DNA of 64,000 bases from Rhizobium rhizoryzae (GCF_011046895.1 NZ_CP049250.1:1958501-2022500); one strand, 5' to 3'. Shown: positions 52,342 to 62,568, numbered from the stretch's first letter. Numbers and translations are program-made. The notes: generated by a model from the sequence alone, not told the origin.

Positions 52342-53526
52342 ATGATCAAAATACAAAGTTCCTCTTCCCCGCTGATGATCGGTCTTGCCGGTGGTCTGGT
52401 CATGGCCGCCGCCATGGGCTTCGGCCGATTTTTCTACACGCCGGTCCTGCCGGGCATGATGAGCGGCATTCCCCTGTCTGCCGCGGATGCCGGTCTCATA
52501 GCAGCGGGAAATTTTGCCGGCTATCTCTGCGGCGCGCTGCTGGCCTCGCAAGGCTGGGCGACGGGTTTTGAGCGGAAGCTTGCGCTTGGCGGACTACTGG
52601 CAACAGCGCTGCTGCTGGTTGCCATGGCAACGACCACTTGGTTGCCAGCGTTCATCCTGATCCGGTTTTGCGCAGGACTGGCCAGCGCATTCGCCATGAT
52701 TTTCACCTCGTCCATCGTTCTGGCGCATGGTGCCGGACGGGCGAGCGTCGGGGCGCTGCATTTCGGTGGAGTGGGCGCTGGTATCGCGGCCTCATCTGTG
52801 CTGGCGCTGATCATCAACATCCAATCCGCCGGTCCAAGTGATGGCTGGCGTGTGAACTGGCTTGCCGGTGCTGCGGTCGTAATGCTGGTTCTGTTCTTCG
52901 TGGCGAGACTGCTGCCGCAGCCGGTCACGACCCGCAGCGCAGAGGCGGAGCCGCCGATACGCTGGACGCGGCCGCTCGTATTGATGACCGCATCCTACGG
53001 TCTCTTCGGTTTCGGTTATGTGGTGACGGCAACCTTTCTGGTCGCCATCGCACGCATGGCCAATGCCGGGCCAGTCGTGGAAGCCGGATCATGGTTTGTG
53101 ACGGGCATCACCGCTGCCGTTTCGCTGTTCATCTGGCAGCCCTTCGTCAATCGGTTCGGCCTCGTTCGAAGCTATCTCGCCTGTCTTTTGTTGGAAGCCT
53201 TTGGCGTATTGGCATCCGTCTATCTGCCGCCGATTGTCGGCACACTTGTTGGTGGGCTGTCGCTGGGCGTTACCTTCATGACCGTCACGTCGCACGGTCT
53301 GCAGGTGGTTCGCGCACTTGCCCCCGCCAGCGCGCGAAAAGTACTGGCCCTGATGACGGCGGCCTTCGGAGTTGGCCAGATCTTCGGGCCTCTGGTGGCC
53401 GGATGGGCAACGCAATGGAGCGGCAGTTTCACGCTCGCCTCGGTCATCGCCGTCCTTGTGCTATTGGTTTCCTTCGTCCTGGCTTTGCCGGTCGTGCGAA
53501 CCTTCGAGCCTCTGCGGAAGATATGA
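52342..53526 (+). CDS. YbfB/YjiJ-family MFS transporter
   Basis: A 394-residue protein with about 12 transmembrane segments. The first two read ...GLAGGLVMAAAMGFGRFFYTPVLPGM, typical of YbfB/YjiJ members, and the loop after segment six is short. The substrate is unknown. It starts 105 bases after map on the same strand, so a shared transcript is possible. Confidence 0.85.
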   Translation: MIKIQSSSSPLMIGLAGGLVMAAAMGFGRFFYTPVLPGMMSGIPLSAADAGLIAAGNFAGYLCGALLASQGWATGFERKLALGGLLATALLLVAMATTTWLPAFILIRFCAGLASAFAMIFTSSIVLAHGAGRASVGALHFGGVGAGIAASSVLALIINIQSAGPSDGWRVNWLAGAAVVMLVLFFVARLLPQPVTTRSAEAEPPIRWTRPLVLMTASYGLFGFGYVVTATFLVAIARMANAGPVVEAGSWFVTGITAAVSLFIWQPFVNRFGLVRSYLACLLLEAFGVLASVYLPPIVGTLVGGLSLGVTFMTVTSHGLQVVRALAPASARKVLALMTAAFGVGQIFGPLVAGWATQWSGSFTLASVIAVLVLLVSFVLALPVVRTFEPLRKI

Positions 53527-53657
53527 ACTTTCGTAGATGCCTTACAAATGCGTAACTTAGGCGCTGCGCCATTGCTGCGCTGCATGAACTGTCCTAGTTT
53601 CGCGCCCAAATCAATCCATGCGGCCGCTTGCGGCTGAGCACAAGGAAACTCGCTTCC

Positions 53658-54935
53658 GTGTTTCACTCGTTTTTTCCCAAACCGAAATTCTACTTCGCTT
53701 CCGGAATCATCTGGTCGCTCGTGTGCGTCCTTGCCTGGTACTTCTTCGTGGATGGCCTGGGCGCAAGGCTTGGCTTTGCCGTGCCGGACGGAACGCCTGA
53801 ACCGTATGATCTCAGCTATTTCGCGTTTCCACCAAACGTCTGGTTCTACGCCTATTTTGCGCTGTGCCTTTTTCTGTTCGGCGCGACCTGGACGGTGATC
53901 GCCAAGGATCATCCGTGGAAATGGTGGTCGATCTGGGGAAGCCTGCTGATCATTGCCGTGACCTATTTTGGCGTTCAGGTCACCGTTGTCATCAACAACT
54001 TCCGTCGGCCTTTCGGCGATCTGCTGCAGAACGCCCTGTCACAGAAGCCCGGCATCACGGTCTGGGATTTCTACAATCTGCAGATTATTTTTGCGAAGAT
54101 CGCCTTCCTTTCCATGGGCGTCTCCATTCTGACTGACTTCTTCACCAGCCACTACATCTTCCGCTGGCGTACGGCCATGAACGATTTCTACATGGCCAAC
54201 TGGGAAAAGCTCCGTCATATCGAAGGCGCCTCGCAGCGTGTGCAGGAAGACACGATGCGCTTTTCCGCAACGCTGGAAGGCCTCGGCATCAACCTGATCA
54301 ATTCGGTGATGACGCTGATCGTGTTTCTGCCGATCCTTTATGCGCTTTCAAGCTACGTGACCGAACTGCCCGTCATTGGCGAAATCGCGCATCCGCTCTT
54401 GTGGCTTGCCATATTCTGGCCCGCCTTCGGCACCGTGCTCCTGGCTGTTGTCGGCATTAAGCTGCCCGGCTTGAACTTCCGGAACCAGCGCGTGGAAGCG
54501 GCTTACCGAAAAGAGCTGGTCTACGGCGAAGATGACGGTTCTCGAGCTCAGCCACCGACGGTGAAGGAACTGTTCGGCAATGTGCGCAAGAACTATTTCC
54601 GTCTGTACTGGCACTATCTCTATTTCAACGTGTTCCGCTATTTCTATGTGCAGGCAGACGGCATCTTCCTGCTGATCATGCTGGTGCCGACGATCGTGGC
54701 GGGCAAGATCACCTATGGTATCTACCAGCAGATCGCGACTGCCTTCGGGCAGGTCAGTAACTCGTTCCAGTATCTCGTGAATTCCTGGACCACGATCATC
54801 GAGCTTCTCTCCATCCACAAGCGCCTGAAGGCCTTCGAGGCGGCCATCGATGGCGAGCCTTTGCCGGAAATCGACCAGCGTTATCTCGCCCGCGAAGATA
54901 GCGATGGCGAGATGGCGGCAAACAAGCCGACCTGA
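53658..54935 (+). CDS. bacA: BacA/SbmA-type peptide transporter
   Basis: A 425-residue inner-membrane protein with seven or eight transmembrane segments. It matches BacA: FHSFFPKPKFYFASG at the start, WKWWSIWG, and NFRRPFGDLLQNAL. BacA imports peptides such as plant NCR peptides and is needed for chronic host association in rhizobia and Brucella; it also affects very-long-chain fatty acids of lipid A. I use the GTG at 53658, which fits the family N-terminus; the frame opens at 53628. Confidence 0.92.
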   Translation: MFHSFFPKPKFYFASGIIWSLVCVLAWYFFVDGLGARLGFAVPDGTPEPYDLSYFAFPPNVWFYAYFALCLFLFGATWTVIAKDHPWKWWSIWGSLLIIAVTYFGVQVTVVINNFRRPFGDLLQNALSQKPGITVWDFYNLQIIFAKIAFLSMGVSILTDFFTSHYIFRWRTAMNDFYMANWEKLRHIEGASQRVQEDTMRFSATLEGLGINLINSVMTLIVFLPILYALSSYVTELPVIGEIAHPLLWLAIFWPAFGTVLLAVVGIKLPGLNFRNQRVEAAYRKELVYGEDDGSRAQPPTVKELFGNVRKNYFRLYWHYLYFNVFRYFYVQADGIFLLIMLVPTIVAGKITYGIYQQIATAFGQVSNSFQYLVNSWTTIIELLSIHKRLKAFEAAIDGEPLPEIDQRYLAREDSDGEMAANKPT

Positions 54936-54943
54936 AGAAAGCA

Positions 54944-54971
54944 GGGGCCACGCGGGAAACCGGGTGGCCTC
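54944..54971. terminator. Probable bidirectional terminator
   Basis: GGGGCCAC at 54944-54951 pairs with GTGGCCTC at 54964-54971 (one G-T pair) around a 12-base loop, between the convergent bacA and deacetylase genes, with T-rich sequence just beyond on the plus strand. Confidence 0.55.
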
Positions 54972-54977
54972 ATTCTT

Positions 54978-55961
54978 TCAGAGGGTAGAAGGGTTCTGCG
55001 CGTTTCGCGTGCCAAGCGCCCGTATGGCCTCGCCATAGGTTACGCAGGCAACATCCTGCATCTGGCAGACTTCGGTTGCCAGCCTTTCCATCGCCCGCCA
55101 ATAGGCGCCGCCATTCATTTCCACGAAGTGAAAGCCAAGCTGCAACGGAATACGGTCGCCTGCATATTGCCGATCGAAAGCGGTACGAAAGGCCGCATAG
55201 CTGCGTTCCTCGAACTCCGCCGAGCGACTAGGATTTTCCACGCCTGCCGAATGGCGGATGAAGAGGTTATAATCCATTGCGATGATGTTACGCCGCTCCG
55301 GCCCTTCGGGAATGAGAGGCAACCCGAACATCAGCACGCCGTTTTCGCGTGTCGGCAGCATCGGACCTTTGCTTATGCCGCTGCCATCATAGGTGAAACC
55401 TTCGTCGCGTTCGGCCTCTGTCAAGGCGTCACTTGTGGACAGATAGGGCGCGCGAAAGCCCTTGATGCCGTTCTTCACGAAATCCCGCCAGCCTGCGGGC
55501 TCCTTGTCCGGCGCACCCAGATCGACCCAGGCAGACCCTAGCAGCGAGCGGAAGCTGCGCATTTCCTGCTGCCAATCGGCCTTGCTCCATTCGCGTCCAT
55601 CGAAGTGACCGCAGGTATGGCTTGCAATCTCGTGGCCTTCCTGCCGGGCGTTCCAGACATGGTCCAGCCTGGTAAGCGCTTCTTCCTTCGTCTGGGCAAA
55701 CCCGATGTTGGATTTGCCGGGCCTCTGTCCAGGCCCCTGATATGTTTTGGCGCGGGCGCGATCAATGACGAGCGTGCAGGAGAGGAAATAGGTGAAGTGC
55801 GCGTTGACCCGTTTGCCAAGTGTGCGGCTGCGCTCCCACAGCGCATTGTTTCCGGCGCCATCAAACGAGATCATCACCAGCTGTCTTGGTTTGTCCTGTG
55901 CAAGAATGTTGCCCGGAAATGCGACAAGGAATGAAAAAAGGGCAGAGGCAAGAAAACGCAC
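54978..55961 (-). CDS. Secreted polysaccharide deacetylase-like protein
   Basis: About 327 residues. A signal peptide (LASALFSFLVAFPGNILAQ) is followed by a NodB-like fold: QLVMISFDGAGNN, the EGHEIASHTCGHFDG metal-type histidines and GIKGFRAPYLS. It would deacetylate a glycan outside the cytoplasm. I place the start at the GTG at 55961, right before the signal peptide; the frame extends to 56084, overlapping the divergent PemK frame. Confidence 0.82.
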   Translation of the reverse strand: MRFLASALFSFLVAFPGNILAQDKPRQLVMISFDGAGNNALWERSRTLGKRVNAHFTYFLSCTLVIDRARAKTYQGPGQRPGKSNIGFAQTKEEALTRLDHVWNARQEGHEIASHTCGHFDGREWSKADWQQEMRSFRSLLGSAWVDLGAPDKEPAGWRDFVKNGIKGFRAPYLSTSDALTEAERDEGFTYDGSGISKGPMLPTRENGVLMFGLPLIPEGPERRNIIAMDYNLFIRHSAGVENPSRSAEFEERSYAAFRTAFDRQYAGDRIPLQLGFHFVEMNGGAYWRAMERLATEVCQMQDVACVTYGEAIRALGTRNAQNPSTL

Positions 55962-56151
55962 TGTGGGGACCTGTGGCAAGAATCGGCCCGCTTTCCTGCA
56001 TTCGGAATGCGGCAAAGTCGGGGAGAGTTCGTAGTGCTTCATAGACTGAAATGATTGAGGATGGATTGTCCGGTTGACGGACATTCGTATTCAGATCTAC
56101 CTAAAGAATTTATTGAATATTCGTTTCATCCATGAGTTGCAGGTAATAAAT

Positions 56152-56559
56152 TTGGCTCTTAAATTCCATCCTAAACTGGGTTCAATTGTCATCTGTGACT
56201 ATAGAACAGGTTTCATGCCACCGGAAATGGTCAAGGAGCGGTTGGCGATCGTGGTGTCGCCCAGACTGCCAAACAGAGCTGATCTGTGTACCGTTGTGCC
56301 ACTGAGCCAGACCCCGCCTCATAAAAACATAAGATATCAATGCAAAGTGGAACTGCCGGTTGATCCGCCACCACCCTTTAACGGGCAAGCCAAATGGGCG
56401 AAGGCGGATATGTTGGCAACTGTGGGACTTTCGCGATTGACGCTACCGTATACGGGTCGCGATGCTGTAACTGGAAGACGGAAGTATCTCGATATCGTGA
56501 TCGAACCTGCCGAGATGGAAAAGGTTCGTGCGGCGATGCGGAACGCTCTTGACTTATGA
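56152..56559 (+). CDS. PemK/MazF-family toxin (no antitoxin seen)
   Basis: About 135 residues of the MazF/PemK mRNA interferase fold: FHPKLGSIVICDYRTGF, then KERLAIVVSPRLPNRADLCTVVPLSQT with the typical SP(R) and T/S positions, and a basic C-terminus. I chose the TTG at 56152, eight bases after AGG, because it starts the family's N-terminus. There is no small antitoxin gene on either side. The upstream 100 bases are AT-rich compared with neighbours, a possible sign of transfer. Confidence 0.82.
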   Translation: MALKFHPKLGSIVICDYRTGFMPPEMVKERLAIVVSPRLPNRADLCTVVPLSQTPPHKNIRYQCKVELPVDPPPPFNGQAKWAKADMLATVGLSRLTLPYTGRDAVTGRRKYLDIVIEPAEMEKVRAAMRNALDL

Positions 56560-56681
56560 TATTGACGCTTTGGGTGTATTGGTTCATATGTTGAATGTCT
56601 GCGTTGCTGGTCTATCAGAGAACGCCTCAAGTCCACCTTGCGTGGCGGATTATCAAGCGATACCAAGCAGAGATAATTGGC

Positions 56682-56703
56682 ACCCCGTCTTCCGAGGCGG
56701 GGT
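56682..56703 (+). terminator. Rho-independent terminator
   Basis: ACCCCGTC pairs with GGCGGGGT (one G-T pair) over a six-base loop, followed by TTATCTATTT. It probably ends the PemK-like transcript. The rest of 56560-56873 shows no gene that I can support. Confidence 0.65.
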
Positions 56704-56873
56704 TTATCTATTTGGCTTTTCCAAGTCTGGAACTAATCCGAGGCAATTTCGCAAACGGTTCTCGTGTTCGATCTGCGGAGCCAAGCGTCGCAACTCACCC
56801 CCTTACATCCTGTGAAAAATAGGTTAGAAGGCAGGCTTTCGAGATAATGGGCCGATTTCGGCCGGAGCAAGGT

Positions 56874-57554
56874 ATGGCACACGAAAACGACAGCTTTATT
56901 CGCGAGGTGAATGAGGAACTGCGCTCGGAGCAGATCAGCAGGGTCTGGCGCGCTTATCGTCCCTTCATCATTGCGGGCGCTGCGTTGATCGTTCTCGGCA
57001 CCGCGGGCTATCGCGGCTATGAATATTGGCATTCGAACAATGCATCGCAATATGGCGACCAGTTTCTGGCGGCCTTGAACCTTGCCAAGCAGAACAAGAC
57101 GGACGAAGCGATTGCCGCTCTCGAAAAGCTCGAGAAAGACGGCTCCGGCGCCTATCCGGTTCTGGCCCGCATGCGCGCCGCCACGCTTCTTTCCCAGAAG
57201 GGTGATGCGGCTGGTGCGGTAAAGGCGTTCCAGCAGGTGGCAGCCGATAGCGCCATTCCTGCCGTGCTGCGTGATATCGCCAAGATGCGCGCCGCCTATC
57301 TGATGGTGGATACCAGCACCTATGCGCAGGTGGCCGCCGAGGTTGAACCCATGGCAACGGGCAACCACGCGCTGCGCAATTCCGCGCGCGAAGTGCTGGG
57401 TCTTGCTGCCATGAAGGCTGGCGATACGGCAAAGGCCAAGCAGTGGTTCGAAGATATTGCGAACGACGCCCAGGCGCCGCGCAACATCGCGAACCGTGCC
57501 CAGATTCTCCTGGATACTCTGGTATCCTCCGCGCCACCGGCCGCGAAATCCTGA
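56874..57554 (+). CDS. YfgM-like tetratricopeptide membrane protein
   Basis: A 226-residue protein with a short cytoplasmic N-terminus (DSFIREVNEELRSEQISRVW), one transmembrane segment (FIIAGAALIVLGTAGYRGYEYW) at about residues 30-52, and TPR helices beyond (AIAALEKLEKDG, AGAVKAFQQVAADS). It fits the YfgM/DUF2133 group linked with SecYEG and envelope quality control, and it precedes der, which is a common order. I start at the ATG at 56874; the longer frame starts at 56847. Confidence 0.85.
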   Translation: MAHENDSFIREVNEELRSEQISRVWRAYRPFIIAGAALIVLGTAGYRGYEYWHSNNASQYGDQFLAALNLAKQNKTDEAIAALEKLEKDGSGAYPVLARMRAATLLSQKGDAAGAVKAFQQVAADSAIPAVLRDIAKMRAAYLMVDTSTYAQVAAEVEPMATGNHALRNSAREVLGLAAMKAGDTAKAKQWFEDIANDAQAPRNIANRAQILLDTLVSSAPPAAKS

Positions 57555-57587
57555 TAGACTTGAGAAGGCCCGGAAAGGGAACCTGAA

Positions 57588-59024
57588 ATGAGCTTTACCG
57601 TCGCCATTGTCGGGCGTCCCAATGTTGGAAAATCCACCTTGTTCAATCGTCTGGTTGGCAAGAAGCTGGCGCTTGTGGACGATACGCCCGGTGTGACCCG
57701 TGACCGTCGCCCGGGTGACGCAAAGCTTGTGGATCTGCGCTTCCGCATCATCGATACGGCCGGTCTCGAAGAGGCTGGACCCGATACGCTGGAAGGCCGC
57801 ATGCGCGCCCAGACCGAAGCGGCAATCGATGAGGCGGATCTTTCTCTGTTCGTGGTCGACGCCAAGACGGGCCTGACGCCGCTTGACAAGACTTTGGGCG
57901 AAATGCTGCGTCGGCGTGGCAAGCCGGTCGTGCTGGTTGCCAACAAGTCGGAAGCACGCGGTTCGGACAGCGGTTTCTACGATGCCTATACGCTGGGCCT
58001 TGGCGAACCTGTGCCGATTTCGGCAGAGCACGGGCAGGGCATGATCGATCTGCGCGATGCGATCGTCGAAGCGCTCGGACCGGAGAAGGCGTTTGGCGAG
58101 GAAGAGGATGACGAGGCCGAGACGGATGTCGATGTCTCCGCCGGAAGCTTTGCAGGCGAGGGTGCTGAGGACGAGGAATTCGAGCCGGCCTATGACGATA
58201 CAAAGCCGCTGCGCGTGGCGATCGTCGGGCGTCCCAATGCCGGAAAATCCACGCTGATCAATCGCTTCCTGGGTGAAGATCGTCTTCTGACGGGACCGGA
58301 AGCGGGCATTACGCGCGATTCCATTTCCGTTGAATGGGACTGGCGTGGCCGCACGATCAAGATGTTCGACACGGCGGGCATGCGTCGCAAGGCGCGTGTT
58401 CAGGAAAAGCTGGAAAAGCTTTCGGTTGCCGATGCGCTGCGCGCCATTCGTTTTGCCGAAACCGTCGTCATTGTCTTCGATGCAACGATCCCCTTCGAGA
58501 AGCAGGATCTGCAGATTGTCGATCTGGTGCTGCGTGAAGGCCGTGCCGCGGTGCTGGCGTTTAACAAGTGGGATCTCGTCGAAGATCCGCAGGTGTTCCT
58601 GACGGACCTGCGCGAAAAGACAGAGCGTCTGCTTCCACAGGCGCGCGGTATTCGCGCCGTGCCGATTTCAGGACAGACCGGCTACGGCCTCGACAAGTTG
58701 ATGCAGAACATCATCGACACGGACATGGTCTGGAACAAGCGTATTTCCACCGCCAGGCTGAACCGCTGGCTGGAAAGCTCCCAGATCCAGCATCCGCCAC
58801 CGGCTGTTTCGGGCCGCCGCATTCGCCTGAAATACATGACGCAGGTCAAGGCTCGTCCGCCTGCCTTCATGATTTCCTGCACCCGTTCGGATGCCCTGCC
58901 GGAATCCTATGTCCGCTATCTGATCAACGGTTTGCGCGCCGACTTCCAGATGCCGGGTGTACCGATCCGCATCCACTTCAAGTCGGCGGAAAATCCGTAC
59001 GAGCACAAGCGCAAGAAGCGTTGA
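57588..59024 (+). CDS. der: Ribosome biogenesis GTPase Der (EngA)
   Basis: A 478-residue protein with two GTPase domains in tandem: GRPNVGKST at residues 8-16 and GRPNAGKST from 214, each with DTAG and NKxD (NKSE and NKWD) motifs. An acidic linker ([12 protein letters not shown]) separates them, and a KH-like C-terminal domain with [11 protein letters not shown] ends the protein. It assembles the 50S ribosomal subunit. It lies 33 bases after the YfgM-like gene. Confidence 0.95.
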   Translation: MSFTVAIVGRPNVGKSTLFNRLVGKKLALVDDTPGVTRDRRPGDAKLVDLRFRIIDTAGLEEAGPDTLEGRMRAQTEAAIDEADLSLFVVDAKTGLTPLDKTLGEMLRRRGKPVVLVANKSEARGSDSGFYDAYTLGLGEPVPISAEHGQGMIDLRDAIVEALGPEKAFGEEEDDEAETDVDVSAGSFAGEGAEDEEFEPAYDDTKPLRVAIVGRPNAGKSTLINRFLGEDRLLTGPEAGITRDSISVEWDWRGRTIKMFDTAGMRRKARVQEKLEKLSVADALRAIRFAETVVIVFDATIPFEKQDLQIVDLVLREGRAAVLAFNKWDLVEDPQVFLTDLREKTERLLPQARGIRAVPISGQTGYGLDKLMQNIIDTDMVWNKRISTARLNRWLESSQIQHPPPAVSGRRIRLKYMTQVKARPPAFMISCTRSDALPESYVRYLINGLRADFQMPGVPIRIHFKSAENPYEHKRKKR

Positions 59025-59047
59025 ATGCTCTAAACCGCGCTATTGTC

Positions 59048-59068
59048 GTGAGGGCGTTCGGCCCTCAC
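59048..59068. terminator. Hairpin between der and APC permease
   Basis: GTGAGGGC and GCCCTCAC form a perfect eight-base stem over GTTCG, just after der and reaching into the last codons of the convergent permease. There is no clear T run, so its role in ending transcription is uncertain. Confidence 0.4.
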
Positions 59069-60327
59069 TCCGCAGGCATCGTCTGGCGCAAGATCGGGCG
59101 ACCGGAGTTGAGCCGTTCCAGAACGATTCCGGCCAGCGCCAGCCCGAGCGGGTAGAAGAGCGACTGCCCCTGCACAACCATCAAAACGAGAACGAGGCCG
59201 ACTGTCAGCAGCGCCGCGAGGCGATCAAAGACGCGGCGCGATAACTTCAGCAAAGCCAGACCGCTCAAGCCATAGAGCAGCAGGAAATTCTGTGCGGCGA
59301 GTTCGAGCATCAGCCCGAGATGGATGAGACCAGCGGCATCTGCGCCCACGACACAGAGAAGTAACAGGCAGATGATGAGAACGGAGGATAGCGGAACGCC
59401 CTTCGCCGTCGTCTGCAACCGTATCGGCAGCAGCCCTTCGCGACTGAGCGCATAGACCATGCGCGAAACGGCCCAGATGCACCCCAGCAGGTTCGCATAG
59501 ATGATGGTTGCCGCCAGCAAGCCCACGACGATGCGCCCTTTTTCGCCAACCGCATGGGCAAGGATGGAGGAGAAGGCAGCTTCGTAGGAGCCGGTTATGA
59601 CAATGCTCTGCGCTGTCAGTGCCATGCCGAAATAGAGAATACAGGCGGCGACAAACGATAGGAACATGGCCCGGGGGAAATCACGGGCCGGGTTTTTGAA
59701 CTCTTCCGAAAGGCCCGCCGCCAGTTCCCAGCCGGTAAAGGCGAAGAAGATCATCATGAAGGGCGCAAGAACGATTCGTCCGTCAAGCTCAGCGATGCTG
59801 GCGACATGACGGGTGCCCGCCGACCAGTCGACCGTGGCAAGGCCGACGACCATCAGGCCCAGCAGGCTGACCAGCACAATGGATGCAATGGCAGCAGATA
59901 GCCGTGCGGCCATTTCGGTGGACAGAATATGAGATGCTGCTGCGGCGACAATCAGGCCCGCTGCGTAGAGCGTGGGCGTTCCGCCAAAGGCTTCCGCCAG
60001 ATAGTGACCTCCCGTCAGGGCAATCGCCGGCATGCCGAACGGGAAGGTGCCGAGCAGGATGACTGAAGCCATCGCATAGGCCTTCCGGCCAAAGGCGAGC
60101 TTTGCGAAGTGCGTGATTCCCCCCGCATCAGGAAAGCGCATGCCCATGATGATGAAGACAAGCAGCAGGGGCACACTCACAAGCGCACACAGTCCCCATG
60201 CCCAGATCGCCTGGAGACCCGCCTCGCGCACAACCATTCCCGGCAGCGCCAGCAGCCCGGCTCCGATCACGATGTTGAGCATGAGGCCGGCGCCTTTGAG
60301 GGTGGTCAGCGATTGTTTCAGCGCCAT
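59065..60327 (-). CDS. APC-family amino acid permease
   Basis: A 420-residue inner-membrane protein with about 12 transmembrane segments and the APC signature GAGLLALPGMVVREAG in the first. FFAFTGWELAAGLSEEFKNPARDFP marks the sixth-to-seventh loop. The substrate is probably an amino acid or amine, direction unknown. I start at the ATG at 60327 (MALKQSLTTLKG); the frame extends to 60384. Confidence 0.87.
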   Translation of the reverse strand: MALKQSLTTLKGAGLMLNIVIGAGLLALPGMVVREAGLQAIWAWGLCALVSVPLLLVFIIMGMRFPDAGGITHFAKLAFGRKAYAMASVILLGTFPFGMPAIALTGGHYLAEAFGGTPTLYAAGLIVAAAASHILSTEMAARLSAAIASIVLVSLLGLMVVGLATVDWSAGTRHVASIAELDGRIVLAPFMMIFFAFTGWELAAGLSEEFKNPARDFPRAMFLSFVAACILYFGMALTAQSIVITGSYEAAFSSILAHAVGEKGRIVVGLLAATIIYANLLGCIWAVSRMVYALSREGLLPIRLQTTAKGVPLSSVLIICLLLLCVVGADAAGLIHLGLMLELAAQNFLLLYGLSGLALLKLSRRVFDRLAALLTVGLVLVLMVVQGQSLFYPLGLALAGIVLERLNSGRPILRQTMPAE

Positions 60328-60499
60328 GTTGGCAAGCTCTTTCCTGATGATCCATGTTCCGATGTACGGGCGACGATATGCCAAACTCCCGGTTCGGCAA
60401 CCGTTCCTCCAGCAAAAACAGGGCTGTTTCAGAATTACTCGTCAGGTCTTCAGCGCGGCTGATAGCAGGCTGGTGGCGCTCGCCTCCGGTCCGGATTTT

Positions 60500-61549
60500 C
60501 TAAAGCGAGTCCTGCGAAAGGTGCTGCAGCTTGTCCGCACGGCAGGCGGACAGCACGTTTTCCAGAAACTGCCGGGTGGCTGCCTGCCATGAATAGCGTT
60601 CCGCAAGACGGCGTGCATCTTCGCGAGAGCAGGACAAGGCGGCAAGGCAGGCAGCGTGCAAGTCTTCATGGAGAGCGCCAGCGCCGCTGCCATCCTCGAT
60701 GATATCGATCGGCCCAGTCACCGGATAGGCTGCCACTGGCACGCCGCTGGCCAGTGCCTCCAGAATTGTATTGCCGAAGGTATCGGTCAAGGAGGGGAAG
60801 ACGAAGACATCGGCCTGCGCATAGGCCCGCGCCAGATCCTCGCCTGTTTTCATGCCGGTGAAATGAACATCGGGAAATTGTCGCTCAAGATTGATGCGTT
60901 CCGGCCCGTCCCCCACCACCACTTTCGAACCCGGCAGATCAAGGTTTAGGAAGGCGGAGATGTTCTTTTCAACGGCGAGGCGGCTGACCGTCATGAAAAT
61001 GGGGCGCGGAAGGCCGAAGGGCTCGGCTTCCTGCGGCATTGGCCGGAACAGCGATTGATCGATGCCCCGGCTCCAGCGGCGCAGATTGCGAAGGCCCAGT
61101 TTGGAGAGTTCCCCTTCCAGGCTTGCCGTTGCAACCATGCAGCCGTTGCCCGCATTGTGAAACCAGCGAACGAAGGCGCGCAACCAGCGGATTGGAATAG
61201 GGAAACGGGCTGCGACATATTCCGGGAAACGGGTGTGATAGCTGGTGGAAAAGGGCATGTTGTTCTTCAGGCACCAGCGTCTGGCAAGCAGACCCAGCGG
61301 CCCTTCGGTGGCGATGTGAACCGAACATGGCCCGAAGGCTTCAATCGCCCGGGCAACAGATGCATAGGTCGCGACGGACAGCCGGATTTCCGGATAGGTG
61401 GGGCAGGGTATGCTGGAAAATCCCTGCGGCGTGATCATGGAGACCTCGACGCCCATTCGTGCCAGTTCGCGGTTCGTGTTTTCGATGGAGCGAACCACGC
61501 CGTTGATCTGCGGGTACCATGCATCGGTGACGATGGTGATCTTGGTCAT
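60500..61549 (-). CDS. Family 4 glycosyltransferase
   Basis: A 349-residue GT-B glycosyltransferase. TDAWYPQINGVVRSIENT near the start and the EX7E-type block FPSLTDTFGNTILEALASGVP in the donor domain place it in GT4. It may glycosylate diacylglycerol, as related agrobacterial enzymes do, or act on a polysaccharide; neither can be decided from here. The ATG at 61549 has AGGGGATG before it. The kdgK-like gene lies just upstream, 107 bases away, on the same strand. Confidence 0.86.
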   Translation of the reverse strand: MTKITIVTDAWYPQINGVVRSIENTNRELARMGVEVSMITPQGFSSIPCPTYPEIRLSVATYASVARAIEAFGPCSVHIATEGPLGLLARRWCLKNNMPFSTSYHTRFPEYVAARFPIPIRWLRAFVRWFHNAGNGCMVATASLEGELSKLGLRNLRRWSRGIDQSLFRPMPQEAEPFGLPRPIFMTVSRLAVEKNISAFLNLDLPGSKVVVGDGPERINLERQFPDVHFTGMKTGEDLARAYAQADVFVFPSLTDTFGNTILEALASGVPVAAYPVTGPIDIIEDGSGAGALHEDLHAACLAALSCSREDARRLAERYSWQAATRQFLENVLSACRADKLQHLSQDSL

Positions 61550-61656
61550 GGCGCATCCCCTGATCCAGCAGACCAATTGCCGCGTTCGACTCGTGTCGAT
61601 ATGGCCTGACAGATGCTTCTATCGGTGCGTTCTGTTACAGGGTGATGTCATAAGTC

Positions 61657-62568
61657 TCAGGAGGGGAGAAGTGCGGGCTCGATGAGGGCGCCGTGATGGG
61701 CAATGACCACGGAGGCGACCGCCGCGCCATGGGCCGCCGCTTCCGCTGGCGGTGTTCCATCCAGCAGTCTGCCGATGAAACCGCCGTTGAAGCTATCGCC
61801 GGCACTGGTGGTATCCACCAGCTTCTCCGGAGGCACGGCAGGCACGAAAGTGCGCTGAGAGCCTTCTGCGACCGTGGCTCCCTGCGAACCGTTCTTGACG
61901 ACAACGCGCTGCACGCCCGCCGCCTGATAGCGTTCAATCGTTTCGGCCACGTTGGCATCGCCGAAATGCGTTTCCTCGTCATCGAAGCTGGGCAGCACGA
62001 TCGTGGAGGCTGCGGCACCGGCCGTGATCGTGTCCAGCATGCGCTGCCTGTCGTTCCACAGACGAGGCCGGATATTGGGGTCGAAGATCACATGCTTGCC
62101 CACTGCCTTCGCGCGGCGCAGTTCAGACAGAAGCGTGTCTGCCGCATGCGGCGTGAGGATTGCGAGTGTGATTCCGGAGAAATAGAGCACGTCGGCGCTT
62201 TCGATCGCCTTGCGCAGATGGTCAGCATCATCGGCAAGCTGTCTTGCAGCGGATGTATCACGCCAGTAGCTGAAGGTGCGTTCGCCATCCTTCAGTGAAA
62301 TGAGGTAGAGACCGGGTGTCTTGCCCGGAATGCGACGAATGAGACCTGTACCTATCCCGGCCTTTTGCATGAAGGCCAGCAGTTCCTCGGACAGCGGGTC
62401 GTCGCCGAGCGCCGTCAGGTAATCTACCTGCCAGTTTTGCGAAAGCACGGCACGCAGATACCAGGCAGTATTGAACGTATCCCCTGCAAAGCCCTTGCGC
62501 AGCAGGCCCTGGCCCGCCTGCGAGAGTTCCACCATGCACTCGCCGATCGAAAGAACCCGCTTCGTCAT
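61657..62568 (-). CDS. kdgK: PfkB-family sugar kinase (2-keto-3-deoxygluconate kinase type)
   Basis: A 303-residue ribokinase-fold kinase. It has GECMVELSQAG at the start, AGDTFNTAWYLRAVL, the anion-hole GDSFNGGF with catalytic Asp258, and an FDPNIRPRLW block typical of KdgK. It would phosphorylate 2-dehydro-3-deoxygluconate, feeding the Entner-Doudoroff pathway. It is divergent from the alpha-glucosidase gene. Confidence 0.86.
   Translation of the reverse strand: MTKRVLSIGECMVELSQAGQGLLRKGFAGDTFNTAWYLRAVLSQNWQVDYLTALGDDPLSEELLAFMQKAGIGTGLIRRIPGKTPGLYLISLKDGERTFSYWRDTSAARQLADDADHLRKAIESADVLYFSGITLAILTPHAADTLLSELRRAKAVGKHVIFDPNIRPRLWNDRQRMLDTITAGAAASTIVLPSFDDEETHFGDANVAETIERYQAAGVQRVVVKNGSQGATVAEGSQRTFVPAVPPEKLVDTTSAGDSFNGGFIGRLLDGTPPAEAAAHGAAVASVVIAHHGALIEPALLPS

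Noticed and set aside
56528..56822. Two overlapping frames after the PemK-like gene
   Set aside because: They cross a terminator hairpin and show no family features; neither has a convincing start.
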